64,000 nt of DNA from Bacteroidota bacterium (GTDB taxonomy: Bacteria; Bacteroidota; Ignavibacteria; Ignavibacteriales; Melioribacteraceae), in the NCBI GenBank assembly GCA_018818165.1, contig JAHISP010000070.1, positions 1 to 64,000 on the forward strand, read 5' to 3'. Positions 46,077-54,415 of the stretch are shown in pieces. The notes under the pieces were generated by a model. It worked only from the letters and a program-made list of their open reading frames with translations. It was not told the origin of the DNA and made no database searches. How positions within the stretch are numbered: the first letter of the stretch is position 1; every line of letters begins with the position of its first letter. The translations under genes were made by a program, and so were the position numbers.

Positions 46077-46702
46077 TTGTTAAAAAAATGTAGAGGAATT
46101 GTACTCGACAGCGAAAAACCATATTATCGTGTTGCTACCAATGTACATTACTCCTTCATTCTTGATTTTTCAGATAATTCAGCAGAATCTTCTATTTATC
46201 ATAATTCATATAGTGAATATCTTGAATTAGGTAAAAAATATAAATCCGAATTTGAAAATGAATTTAGCACGTGGCTTGCAGACAAATTTAGAGATAGAAT
46301 ACTTAGCCTATCTAATTTATTGTTACGCCTCAGAGATAGTTACACTGCAAACAATTATTTTGGTTTTTTAGAAGATACATTAATAAAAATGAAAGTAAAG
46401 AGCATAGGTCACTTAAGAGCAGACAGCGGATTATATGCAAAAAAAAACTTAGAATATTTGGAGAAAGGTCGATTAAAAGTCGTAAACTATATCATTGCAG
46501 CAACGTTTTACAGACCAATAAAATTAGCCATGTCCTATAAGAAAACATGCTTAAAACTGGATGAAGGCTTAGAAATAGCAGAAGGCAGTTATCAAGCATA
46601 GTATTGGGATTCACCTCGCAGAATGATAAAAGGTAAGAAATAAATAAACGTCCCAAAACAGCCGGCAAGCAACTTCGCTTATTTGAAGAAAGTGAAATAT
46701 TA
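46077..46702 (+). pseudogene. IS1380-family transposase remnant
   Basis: Residues from about 46300 on (RDSYTANNYFGFLEDTL, GHLRADSGLYAKKNLEYLE, IAATFYRPIKLAMS, LDEGLEIAEGSYQA) match the DDE part of IS1380-type transposases. The reading stops at 46599 (TAG), yet the family text continues: YWDSPRRMIK, then after a frameshift KRPKTAGKQLRLFEESEI (about 46646-46700). The start of the open frame (46077-46290) is not recognisable as transposase. Internal deletions, a stop and a frameshift make it inactive. Inverted repeat ends could not be found. Confidence 0.75.
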
Positions 46703-46860
46703 GAACTATCGTTACTGTTGTTTTATTACATGGATTGCCTTTTATTTTGATGGAATATTGCAAAAATTTGAACACGCAAACGGGTTCTGGTTTTGTTTTA
46801 AATATTGCCTATTAAAATTAAACTCCTAACGGAGTATGTAATAAGAAACGAATTATATTT

Positions 46861-46902
46861 TAAAATAAAAAAGGCTAACAAACATTTTCAGTTTGTTAGC
46901 CT
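46861..46902 (-). terminator. Terminator of the pilin-like operon
   Basis: A 12-bp stem, aggctaacaaac (46872-46883) with gtttgttagcct (46891-46902), is followed on the minus strand by a T-rich run (TTTTTTATTTTA). It lies ~30 bases after the stop of the last pilin-like gene. Confidence 0.88.
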
Positions 46903-46934
46903 AAAACTAATTAGAATAATTAAATTTCTAACTA

Positions 46935-47327
46935 TTATGGATTTGGAAAGGTAGTAGCAGTAATAGCATTTGGTGAAAATACCATTTGAACTGTAATTTT
47001 ACTTCCATTAGCGCCATTTTCTGTACCAGTTGCAAGTAAAGTAACTTGTTGTGCAGCAACAGTAGCAGTAACAGCAGCACCCATGTTAGCAGTTGAATCC
47101 AATGATGTAGGAACTGTCCAACCAGTAAATGTGTTTCCGCCACCACCCATTGCAGCAGGTTTTCTGTAATATTGTTGAGCCATTGAGCCAATAGTTTGTA
47201 AGTCAGCTACTAAAGCACTTTTATTGGCTTCAACGCTGCTTGCTGTAAATACATTAATACCTACAACTACCGCAATACCTACTATAATTACTCCAAGAAC
47301 GATAAGTAATAATTGTTGTTGTCCCAT
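46935..47327 (-). CDS. Pilin-like protein with Gly-Gln-rich N-terminus, paralogue 2
   Basis: 130 residues: MGQQQLLLIVLGVIIVGIA, then a long hydrophobic helix, a short helix (EANKSALVADLQTIGSMAQQYY) and a C-terminal beta part starting KPAAMGGGGNTFTGW. The layout (Gly followed by a ~20-residue hydrophobic helix then a helix-plus-sheet head) is that of type IV pilins and pseudopilins, but the Glu5 and Phe1 of classical prepilins are absent. Q-rich 'GQxSLE'-type starts are known from archaeal class III prepilins; this protein resembles that style rather than bacterial pilins. AAAGGAG lies just upstream. It is ~40 bases behind its paralogue. Function not known. Confidence 0.8.
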   Translation of the reverse strand: MGQQQLLLIVLGVIIVGIAVVVGINVFTASSVEANKSALVADLQTIGSMAQQYYRKPAAMGGGGNTFTGWTVPTSLDSTANMGAAVTATVAAQQVTLLATGTENGANGSKITVQMVFSPNAITATTFPNP

Positions 47328-47365
47328 TTGTTTCTCCTTTGTTTGTTAAAGAATGTTATTTGTTT

Positions 47366-47746
47366 TTAATTTATTATTTCTACATTAAATTCAGTAGGCA
47401 AAACAGTTATTTTAACCTCAACTGAATCGTTTCCTTGTACAACTTCGTTACCAACTCCTATTATTACAACATTATTTTCAGAAACAGTTGCTACAAAATT
47501 TCCGTTTGCGTTTGTTTTTAGTAATTCAGGTATATCCCAACCAGTAAATTTATTAGAACCACCCCCCAAAGCAGTTGGAGTTTTGTAAAACTTTTGAGCT
47601 TCACTTGCAAGATGTATAAGATCATTTGTTACGTTATTTCTTTTTGCTTCAATTGCATTGGCAGTAAACAGATTGATACCAACTACAACTGCTACACCGA
47701 CAATAATAATGCCAAGCACAATAAGTAATAGTTGCTGTTGTCCCAT
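47366..47746 (-). CDS. Pilin-like protein with Gly-Gln-rich N-terminus, paralogue 1
   Basis: 126 residues beginning MGQQQLLLIVLGIIIVGVA. It is a close paralogue of the gene downstream: the first 29 residues match nearly throughout, and the AQKFYKTPTALGGGSNKFTGW segment lines up with AQQYYRKPAAMGGGGNTFTGW of the other. The tails differ (VSENNVVIIGVGNE... versus VTATVAAQQV...), as in surface proteins that vary in the exposed part. The frame is open from a TTG at 47749, but the ATG at 47746 has AAAGGA 8 bases upstream. No prepilin peptidase, assembly ATPase or platform gene is near. Confidence 0.8.
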   Translation of the reverse strand: MGQQQLLLIVLGIIIVGVAVVVGINLFTANAIEAKRNNVTNDLIHLASEAQKFYKTPTALGGGSNKFTGWDIPELLKTNANGNFVATVSENNVVIIGVGNEVVQGNDSVEVKITVLPTEFNVEIIN

Positions 47747-47984
47747 CAAATTCCTTTAGTTTTTTGTTTTATCGTAACAAGACAAATTTGATGCCAGTTT
47801 AATAAATATATTACCAAATATTTCGATTTGAAACAAAATATAATTAATAAAGTGTATTTATTTTTTAATATAGAGTAATTTTAGTTTGTTTTTTTTCAAA
47901 AATAGAAATTTAAAAAGAAAATTGAATGCTAATAAGAATAAATGATTAATAAATTATAAGGATATTTTATAAATATTAAAATAA

Positions 47985-48060
47985 AACATGTAATAATTAC
48001 ATGTTAAGAAATTACAAGGTAGTATTTACGTGTAAATATTACACAAAAGGTAATATTTAC
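47985..48060 (-). promoter_or_regulatory. Palindrome cluster upstream of the pilin-like genes
   Basis: Two perfect inverted repeats lie ~240-300 bases upstream of the pilin-like start: AACATGTAA-TAA-TTACATGTT (47985-48005) and GTGTAA-ATA-TTACAC (48030-48044), followed by GTAATATTTAC (48050-48060). Arms of TTAC / GTAA recur in all three, like sites for one dimeric regulator. This is inference; no regulator is assigned. Confidence 0.45.
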
Positions 48061-48088
48061 TTGCGTGGTTGGATTGTTTGTTAGGGTA

Positions 48089-48128
48089 ATTCCAGTCTGC
48101 ACATATTCTTGTATGTACAGACTGGAAT
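48089..48128 (-). terminator. Long stem-loop after aspS
   Basis: attccagtctgcacata (48089-48105) pairs with tatgtacagactggaat (48112-48128), 17 bp with a single wobble, around a six-base loop. It begins 11 bases past the aspS stop, but no U-run follows, so a terminator role is not certain; it may protect the mRNA end. Confidence 0.5.
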
Positions 48129-48138
48129 AAGAGTTAAT

Positions 48139-49905
48139 CTATCTTATTTTAATAAACAATTCTTTAAGTTGTTCTTCGTCAACAAAAGAAGGAGAATCAT
48201 CCATTAATGAGGATGCACTACTTGTTTTAGGGAAAGCAATTACATCTCTAATTGAATCTTCACCAGCAAAAAGCATTGCAAGTCTATCAAATCCAAAAGC
48301 AATACCTCCATGAGGTGGAGCGCCATATTTAAAAGCATTCATTAAGAAACCAAATTTAGTTTCAGCTTCTTCTTTAGAAACGCCTAAAGCATCAAACATC
48401 CGTGATTGCAATTCTGAATTGTGAATTCTTATTGAGCCTCCGGCAATTTCATTGCCATTTAAAACTAAATCATATGCTCTAGCATTAACACTTCCAGGAT
48501 CTGTTTCCAATTTATCTACTTCATCCAAATTTGGAGATGTAAATGGGTGGTGCATTGCATAAAAACGCTTTGTATCTTCATCCCATTCCAAAAGAGGAAA
48601 GTTTGTAACCCATAGAAGTGATGGTTTTGTATCTGGTTTAATTAAATTTAATCTTTTTGCCATTTCAAGACGTAAAAAGCCCATAATCGAAAGTGATTTC
48701 ATTTTTGGTCCTGAAATAATAAATAATAAATCACCTGGCTTTGCACCCAAATTATCAATTATTCCTTGTTTTTCGTCATCAGTCATAAATTTAGCAACAG
48801 GGGCATCCAACCCGTCTTCAGTTACTCGCATCCAAATTAAACCACCTGCACCAAGTTGTTTAACAAAATTTGTTATTACATCAAGCTGATTTCTTGTATA
48901 ATCGCCACAACCTTCTGCAACCAAGCCACTTATAATTCCTTTGGATTCAATTGCATCTTTAAATACTCTAAATTCAGAGTTTTCAAAAACATGATTAAGT
49001 GTTTTCATTTCCAAATTGAAACGAAGATCAGGTTTATCACTTCCATATTTTTCCATAGCTTCGTGGAAATCCATTCTTCTAATTGGAGTTTCAATTTCAG
49101 AATTTTTAGTTTCTTTATAAAGTTTAACCATTAAACCTTCAACCATTTGAAAAATATCTTCTTGGTCAACAAAAGACATTTCAATGTCTATTTGAGTAAA
49201 TTCTGGCTGTCGGTCGGCACGTAAATCTTCATCTCTAAAACATTTAACTATTTGAAAATATTTATCAAATCCAGAAACCATTAATAGCTGTTTGTATGTT
49301 TGTGGAGATTGAGGTAAAGCATAAAATTTTCCACGATGAATTCGGCTTGGAACAAGAAAATCGCGAGCACCTTCGGGAGTTGATTTCATTAAATAAGGAG
49401 TTTCAATTTCTAGAAATCCATTATCATTAAAATAATTTCGAACAGTATTATACATTTTAGAGCGCATTATTAGATTTTTTTGCATTTTTTCACTTCGTAA
49501 ATCTAAATAGCGGTATTCAAGTCTGATGTCTTCATTAACATTTTCACTTTTTTGAATAGGAAATGGAGGAGTTTTTGCTTCATTAAGAATTATAATTTTG
49601 TCAACCATAACATCAATTAAGCCAGTAGGAATTGATAAATTTTCAGTGTTATCAGGTCGTTTTCTAACAGTACCTTCTACTGCTACAACAAATTCACTTC
49701 TCAATGCGGAACCTTCTTTATGCGATTCAACATTATAATGGGGTTCAAATACAATTTGGGTAATTCCATATCGGTCTCTTAAATCGACAAAAATTACACC
49801 GCCAAGATCGCGTCTGTTGTCAACCCAACCATTTAGAATTACCTTTTCCCCAATATTTTCTTCTCTTAATTCCCCACATGTGTGAGTTCTTCTGTTAAAT
49901 TTCAT
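48139..49905 (-). CDS. aspS: Aspartyl-tRNA synthetase
   Basis: Class IIb synthetase that charges tRNA-Asp. An N-terminal OB anticodon domain (1-110), the class II motif 2 (FRDEDLRADRQPEFTQIDIEM), the bacterial GAD insert (about 280-420) and motif 3 (GIAFGFDRLAML) are present; total length 588 aa is typical. The gene is monocistronic: it is followed by a stem-loop, then by the pilin-like genes' regulatory region. It diverges from mlaE. Confidence 0.97.
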   Translation of the reverse strand: MKFNRRTHTCGELREENIGEKVILNGWVDNRRDLGGVIFVDLRDRYGITQIVFEPHYNVESHKEGSALRSEFVVAVEGTVRKRPDNTENLSIPTGLIDVMVDKIIILNEAKTPPFPIQKSENVNEDIRLEYRYLDLRSEKMQKNLIMRSKMYNTVRNYFNDNGFLEIETPYLMKSTPEGARDFLVPSRIHRGKFYALPQSPQTYKQLLMVSGFDKYFQIVKCFRDEDLRADRQPEFTQIDIEMSFVDQEDIFQMVEGLMVKLYKETKNSEIETPIRRMDFHEAMEKYGSDKPDLRFNLEMKTLNHVFENSEFRVFKDAIESKGIISGLVAEGCGDYTRNQLDVITNFVKQLGAGGLIWMRVTEDGLDAPVAKFMTDDEKQGIIDNLGAKPGDLLFIISGPKMKSLSIMGFLRLEMAKRLNLIKPDTKPSLLWVTNFPLLEWDEDTKRFYAMHHPFTSPNLDEVDKLETDPGSVNARAYDLVLNGNEIAGGSIRIHNSELQSRMFDALGVSKEEAETKFGFLMNAFKYGAPPHGGIAFGFDRLAMLFAGEDSIRDVIAFPKTSSASSLMDDSPSFVDEEQLKELFIKIR

Positions 49906-50370
49906 TGTATTAATCCTACACTTATTTCTTTTGAAACTAAATTAACATCACAATTTTATGATGTACGTTTCATAAATATTCATTTTAAAATTAAAAAATT
50001 GACCACAAAAATAGCAAAATAGTGTTCTTATTCAAAGGAATATTAGATACTAAGCACAACAATTAAACAACTATTTGAGTTTTTATTCATTAAATTGAAG
50101 AGAAGTGAATGGATATTCAAATATTTATCTTTTAATTGATTACATAACCATGTTTTAAATACTAGTGGTTATGTAATAAACCTCTTTAAACAATTCTATA
50201 AGCAACTGTTATAAAAATGTAACTAAATTGATAAAACATGTTTTTTATAGTATAAAATATATAATGATTTCAAATTTAAACAGTGAGTTTTTTACTAAGT
50301 AAATATCAGAAATAGTTTTTACAATTCTTCACTAATTGCTATCTTTATTTTCAAATTTATATAAATAATA
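49906..50370. other. Divergent promoter region between aspS and mlaE
   Basis: AT-rich spacer with no gene in it. The inverted repeat TTACATAACCA (50140-50150) / TGGTTATGTAA (50166-50176), 11-bp arms separated by 15 bases, is the main structure; it could be an operator for either gene. Confidence 0.5.
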
Positions 50371-51180
50371 ATGAATATACCTAAAATCACATATAAGCGT
50401 AATGCCAATTTTAACGAGAAACTTCAAAGTTTTTTTGTAAATATCAGTGGACTAACGGTTTTTAATATTGAATTTTTTAAACAGCTTTTCACACTTCCAG
50501 TTGATATTGAACAAATTAAAAAACACATGAGTGAATTGGGCGTTAAAACATTCTCTATTGTTGGTATTATGGGATTTATTTTAGGATTTGTGCTTGCGTT
50601 ACAATCATATCCAGTTTTAGAAAGATTTGGAGCAACGGATTTTCTTCCTGCAACGGTCTCGCTTTCCATAATTAGGGAATTAGCTCCAATACTTACGGCA
50701 TTAATATTTGCTGGAAGAGTAAGTTCGGGTATTGGTGCGGAAATATCTTCGATGCGTGTAAGTGAGCAGATTGATGCAATGGAAGTTTCAGCGATTAATC
50801 CATTTAAGTATCTTGTTGTTTCCCGAGTGATTGCAACAACTTTTATTTTGCCAATTTTAACTATATATGTAATAATGATTTCCCTTATCGGTGCATTTAT
50901 TGCCGTTATTATGACTGACAATATGAGTCTAATTTATTTTATGAATGCCGTAATTTCCTCAATTGCTTTTGGTGATTTTATTCCTGCTTTAATAAAAACT
51001 TATTTTTTTGGATATATTGTAGGAATTGTTGGTGCATATAAAGGATATACAGCAGATGGCGGAACAGAAGGCGTTGGGCGCGCTTCAACTACTGCAGTGG
51101 TTATGGCTTCATTGTTAATTCTACTTGTTGATATGGTGATGGTTAAAATTACAGTTTGGCTTTGGCCTTCAATAGGATGA
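50371..51180 (+). CDS. mlaE: MlaE-family lipid transport permease
   Basis: Permease (269 aa) of the Mce/Mla lipid transport system. It has five or so membrane segments and the family motifs GFILGFVLALQSYPVLERFGA, RELAPILTALIFAGRVSSGIGAEISSMRVSEQIDAMEVSAINP (the coupling region) and the YKGYTADGGTEGVGRASTTAVV signature. It starts a three-gene plus operon: permease, ATPase and MlaD/MCE protein. Likely moves phospholipids between the membranes; direction unknown. Confidence 0.95.
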   Translation: MNIPKITYKRNANFNEKLQSFFVNISGLTVFNIEFFKQLFTLPVDIEQIKKHMSELGVKTFSIVGIMGFILGFVLALQSYPVLERFGATDFLPATVSLSIIRELAPILTALIFAGRVSSGIGAEISSMRVSEQIDAMEVSAINPFKYLVVSRVIATTFILPILTIYVIMISLIGAFIAVIMTDNMSLIYFMNAVISSIAFGDFIPALIKTYFFGYIVGIVGAYKGYTADGGTEGVGRASTTAVVMASLLILLVDMVMVKITVWLWPSIG

Positions 51181-51189
51181 TAAATTAGA

Positions 51190-51936
51190 ATGAAAAAACC
51201 AATTATTGAAATAAAAAATTTAGAAAAAAGTTTTGGTGAATTAAGGATTCTTAATAAAATTTCACTTGATGTTTTTGAAGGTGAAAATTTTATTGTATTT
51301 GGTCAGAGTGGAACTGGGAAAAGTGTGCTTTTAAAATGCATTGTTGGGTTATTAATACCCGACGGGGGTGATATTTTATTGAATGGTAAAAGTATTTTAA
51401 ATTTACCCACAAATGAATTAAATGAAATTAGAAAATCGATGGGGTTTTTATTTCAAGGCGCTGCATTGTATGACTCTATGTCTGTGAGAGAAAATTTGCA
51501 ATTTCCATTAATTCGGAATTATTATTTTTCTAAAGAAGAACTAGATCATAAAGTAATTTCAACACTTAATATGGTTGGTTTGGAAAGTGCTATCGACAAA
51601 ATGCCTTCTGAACTTTCCGGTGGAATGAGAAAGCGTATTGGGTTGGCACGTGCAATTATTACGGACCCCAAAATTATGTTGTACGATGAACCAACAACTG
51701 GATTGGACCCAATTACATCAAAAGAAATTAGTGTTCTTATTTTAGAGTTGCAAAAAAAATTAAATATGACTGCAATTGTTGTTACGCACGATTTACTTTG
51801 CGCAGAAATAATTGCTGATAGAGCTATTGTTATTAGTAATGCTTCAATTATAAAAGAAGGAACTATAAAAGAATTAACTTCGTCAGATAATAAATTATTA
51901 AGAAACTTTTTTAGCAATGAAATTATTAAAGAGTAA
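51190..51936 (+). CDS. mlaF: MlaF-type ATP-binding protein
   Basis: 248-aa ABC ATPase for the MlaE permease. Walker A GQSGTGKS (about 37-44), Q-loop FLFQGAALYDSMSVRENL, signature LSGGMRKR (about 139-146), Walker B IMLYDEPTTGLDP and the switch THDLL are present. Starts 9 bases after mlaE. The GMRKR signature and the AALYDSMSV segment are typical of the Mla/Mkl branch. Confidence 0.95.
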   Translation: MKKPIIEIKNLEKSFGELRILNKISLDVFEGENFIVFGQSGTGKSVLLKCIVGLLIPDGGDILLNGKSILNLPTNELNEIRKSMGFLFQGAALYDSMSVRENLQFPLIRNYYFSKEELDHKVISTLNMVGLESAIDKMPSELSGGMRKRIGLARAIITDPKIMLYDEPTTGLDPITSKEISVLILELQKKLNMTAIVVTHDLLCAEIIADRAIVISNASIIKEGTIKELTSSDNKLLRNFFSNEIIKE

Positions 51937-51967
51937 TTAGTTGCTTGTTTTTTGTTAGGAGAATAAT

Positions 51968-52999
51968 ATGTTTAAAAGTTTTGAAGGGGCACGATTAGGA
52001 ATTTTTATTTTCATTGGAAGTTTACTAATAGTAATCTCCATTTTTACTATTGGAAATAAAGAATCACTTTTTGTGGAGACTATTGTTGTTAATTCTCGGT
52101 TTGAAAATGTTGAGGGATTAAAAACCGGGGCTCCTGTTAGATTAAGTGGATACACAATTGGAAGTGTGAGCAATATTGTTCTTGAGGGCGATTCTGCCGG
52201 AACTGTTATTGTAAAAATGCATATCGAAAAAACACTTCAGCACTTTATTAGATTAGATAGCGAAGCATCAATTGTTACAGAAGGATTAGTTGGCAAAAAA
52301 GTTGTTTCCATAACTCCTGGATCACAGAATCAATCAATTATTGAAGAAGGAAGTTTCATTAAATCAAAAACTCCGCTAAACATTACTCAAGTTATAGAAG
52401 ACACACAATCAATTATAATTTATATTAAAAATATTACAAAAGATTTTGCTGATATTGTGCAGAAAGTAAATGCAGGCGATGGTTCAATTGGAAAACTTGT
52501 AAATAATGATGACCTCTACACGGCTGCTGTGGATGTAACTTCAAGTGCTAAAGTAAGTTTAGATTTAATTACTGCTAAAATGGGTCAAATATCTGAACTT
52601 ATTGTCGAAACAAATGGTACAGCAAGCAAAGTATTTAAAGATATTGATACTACTATGGTGGCAGTTAAAAAAATTGTAACTAGAGTAGAAAATGGTGACG
52701 GCTCAATTGGAAAATTAATTAATGATAATGATTCATATGACTCACTAAGAGTTATGGTAAATAATTTAACTGCAACAACTGAAGCTGCAAAAATTGGTTT
52801 AATTTCGTTTTCAGAAAATATGGAAGCACTAAAACATAACTGGTTGTTTAAGAAATATTTTGAAGAACGTGGCTATTGGAGCAAAACAGAAACAGACAAT
52901 AAAATTGAACAGCTTGATAACCAAAATAAATTGCTAGAACAAAAAATAAAAGAATTGCTAAAATTAAAGGCAGATATTAAGGAGATGCCTAAAAAATAA
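51968..52999 (+). CDS. mlaD: MlaD/MCE-domain protein
   Basis: 343 aa with one N-terminal anchor (LGIFIFIGSLLIVISIFTIG) and a single MCE domain (about 35-115: VNSRFENVEGLKTGAPVRLSGYTIGSVSNI and KKVVSITPG), then ~200 residues of helical tail with a Lys/Glu coiled coil at the end (NKIEQLDNQNKLLEQKIKELL). The MCE domain forms a hexameric ring for lipid passage. There are two GDGSIGKL(V/I)N(N/D) repeats about 80 residues apart, a feature shared by MlaD proteins of this lineage. No MlaC, MlaA or MlaB gene follows. Confidence 0.93.
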   Translation: MFKSFEGARLGIFIFIGSLLIVISIFTIGNKESLFVETIVVNSRFENVEGLKTGAPVRLSGYTIGSVSNIVLEGDSAGTVIVKMHIEKTLQHFIRLDSEASIVTEGLVGKKVVSITPGSQNQSIIEEGSFIKSKTPLNITQVIEDTQSIIIYIKNITKDFADIVQKVNAGDGSIGKLVNNDDLYTAAVDVTSSAKVSLDLITAKMGQISELIVETNGTASKVFKDIDTTMVAVKKIVTRVENGDGSIGKLINDNDSYDSLRVMVNNLTATTEAAKIGLISFSENMEALKHNWLFKKYFEERGYWSKTETDNKIEQLDNQNKLLEQKIKELLKLKADIKEMPKK

Positions 53000-53270
53000 C
53001 TTATTAATCATGTATATAATATCTTGTTTTTTATTTGATAAAAATGCTTAAAATCAAAAATATGTCGTGCAAAATATAATATTAGATAACTCGTCTAATT
53101 AATTTATCAATTTATATTTGGCAAATAAAATATTTCGTTTATAGCCTAAAAGGTTAATGTCTCTTTTCTAATAATAATTTGTAAAATACTTTGCATGACA
53201 ACTGATATAAAAAAATTTTGCATATCTATAATATAAAATTTCATAAAACAATTTAGAAATATATAAAATA

Positions 53271-53770
53271 ATGAATAGATTTCTATTTACATTTGGTGTC
53301 CTATTCCTCATCTGGTTAGGTTTTACAACTTCGTTGAACCCACAAGAATTAATTGTTAGAGCATAGTAAGCTTAATAATTGTTTCATTTTCATTTAAGAC
53401 TTTCACTAAATATGGGCTTTCATTTTTTTAAACCAAAGAAGCTGTTTAATATTGTAAAATTTATTTTTGTTTTCCTAATCGCATTAATAAAACAAACTTT
53501 GAAATTTTACTCCAAGTAATAAGTCCTAAATAACCAATCAATCCAGGCATTGTAACTTATAAAACACATTTAAAAAACGACACGGCTAAAGTATTTCTTG
53601 CAAATGCAATAAATCTAACAGCTGGAACTCTTACTATTGATGTTATTAGTGCTGAGTTATTTATACATTGGATTGACGTTATATCAAATGACCAAGAGAT
53701 TATTCTTAATCAGATTGGCGCTGAATTTGAAAGCATATTAAAGAAATATTTAAATGGTACAATTATTTAG
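53271..53770 (+). pseudogene. Mrp/Mnh antiporter subunit E, decayed
   Basis: Begins MNRFLFTFGVLFLIWLGF (53271 on), then stop at 53364. In the same frame, NMGFHFFKPKKLFN and VKFIFVFLIALIKQTLK follow; in another frame, PINPGIVTYKTHLKND, AKVFLANAINLTAGTLTID and ELFIHWIDV match the MnhE core 'LA-x-x-I-x-x-x-x-GTLTVD'. Several stops and at least two frameshifts show it is dead. It would have been part of the multi-subunit Na+/H+ (Mrp) antiporter. Confidence 0.8.
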
Positions 53771-53772
53771 AT

Positions 53773-53911
53773 TTAATAAGGTTAATTATAATATTGGCTG
53801 CTGTAATTTTAACAGTTGTTAGAAAATTTAACTGACCAACGGTATCGGATAGAATTGTAGCACTGGATACTTAGCAACAATTTCAATCGCTGGTTTAGTT
53901 GTATTCAACAA
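53773..53911 (+). pseudogene. Mrp/Mnh antiporter subunit F, fragment
   Basis: LIRLIIILAAVILTVVRKFN, stop, then PTVSDRIVALDT, stop, followed after a one-base shift by LATISIAGLVVF. The DRIVALD core is the MnhF signature. The fragment runs directly into the dihydroorotate-dehydrogenase-like remnant, so a deletion has joined the two. Confidence 0.7.
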
Positions 53912-54312
53912 ATTCTTTACTCAAGATTTTGATATTGAAACTGAAAGAATGACACAGAATTATGTATATAGTTCGCCACGTGATATTGTACTTTCTCTAC
54001 GTTGGGTTTCAATTTTATCAAGTCAATTAAAAGCAGAGGAAGAAAATAATTGTAGCATAGTTGCCTCAACCATTGTTCATGATTGAGAGGGTAATACTTG
54101 CTGGTGCAGATGCTGTGCAAGGAGCATCCACTATATACTTAAATGGCTATGAACAAATTGGCAAAATATTAACTAAACTTGAATCATGGATGCAAAAATA
54201 AGAGCTACAAATCAATTGATGAATTAAAACGCAATAAGTCATATGATGGTGGGGAAATCTTGAACAATACGAAAGAACTCAGTTTATGAAAAATTTTGGC
54301 GACAAGGTTTAG
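53893..54312 (+). pseudogene. Dihydroorotate-dehydrogenase-like protein, C-terminal remnant
   Basis: GLVVFNKFFTQDFDIETERM, LSLRWVSILSSQL and, after shifts, AGADAVQGASTIYLNGYEQIG, LTKLESWMQK and ERTQFMKNFGD read like the final third of the DHOD-like protein family of Bacteroidota relatives (known there by segments such as 'LRWIAIL' and 'AGAD...STLYKNG'). Interrupted by stops and frameshifts. A transcription terminator still follows. The join to the MrpF fragment is at GLVVFN. Confidence 0.7.
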
Positions 54313-54333
54313 ATTTATTCAAAATTGTTTTTT

Positions 54334-54370
54334 AACCCAAATCCAACACTATGGATTTGGGTTTTTTTAT
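54334..54370 (+). terminator. Terminator beyond the gene remnants
   Basis: Stem aacccaaatcc (54334-54344) with ggatttgggtt (54353-54363), followed by a run of T. A complete intrinsic terminator left after the decayed gene. It isolates the Fur operon from upstream readthrough. Confidence 0.9.
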
Positions 54371-54385
54371 ATTATTAGTTATATT

Positions 54386-54404
54386 GATAATGGTTATCAT
54401 TAAC
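54386..54404 (+). promoter_or_regulatory. Fur box upstream of the Fur-family gene
   Basis: GATAATGGTTATCATTAAC matches the classical Fur box GATAATGATAATCATTATC at 16 of 19 positions, and its centre TGATAA-TGG-TTATCA is a perfect palindrome. It ends 11 bases before the fur start codon, so autoregulation by the encoded Fur protein is likely. Confidence 0.8.
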
Positions 54405-54415
54405 ATAAGTGTAAA

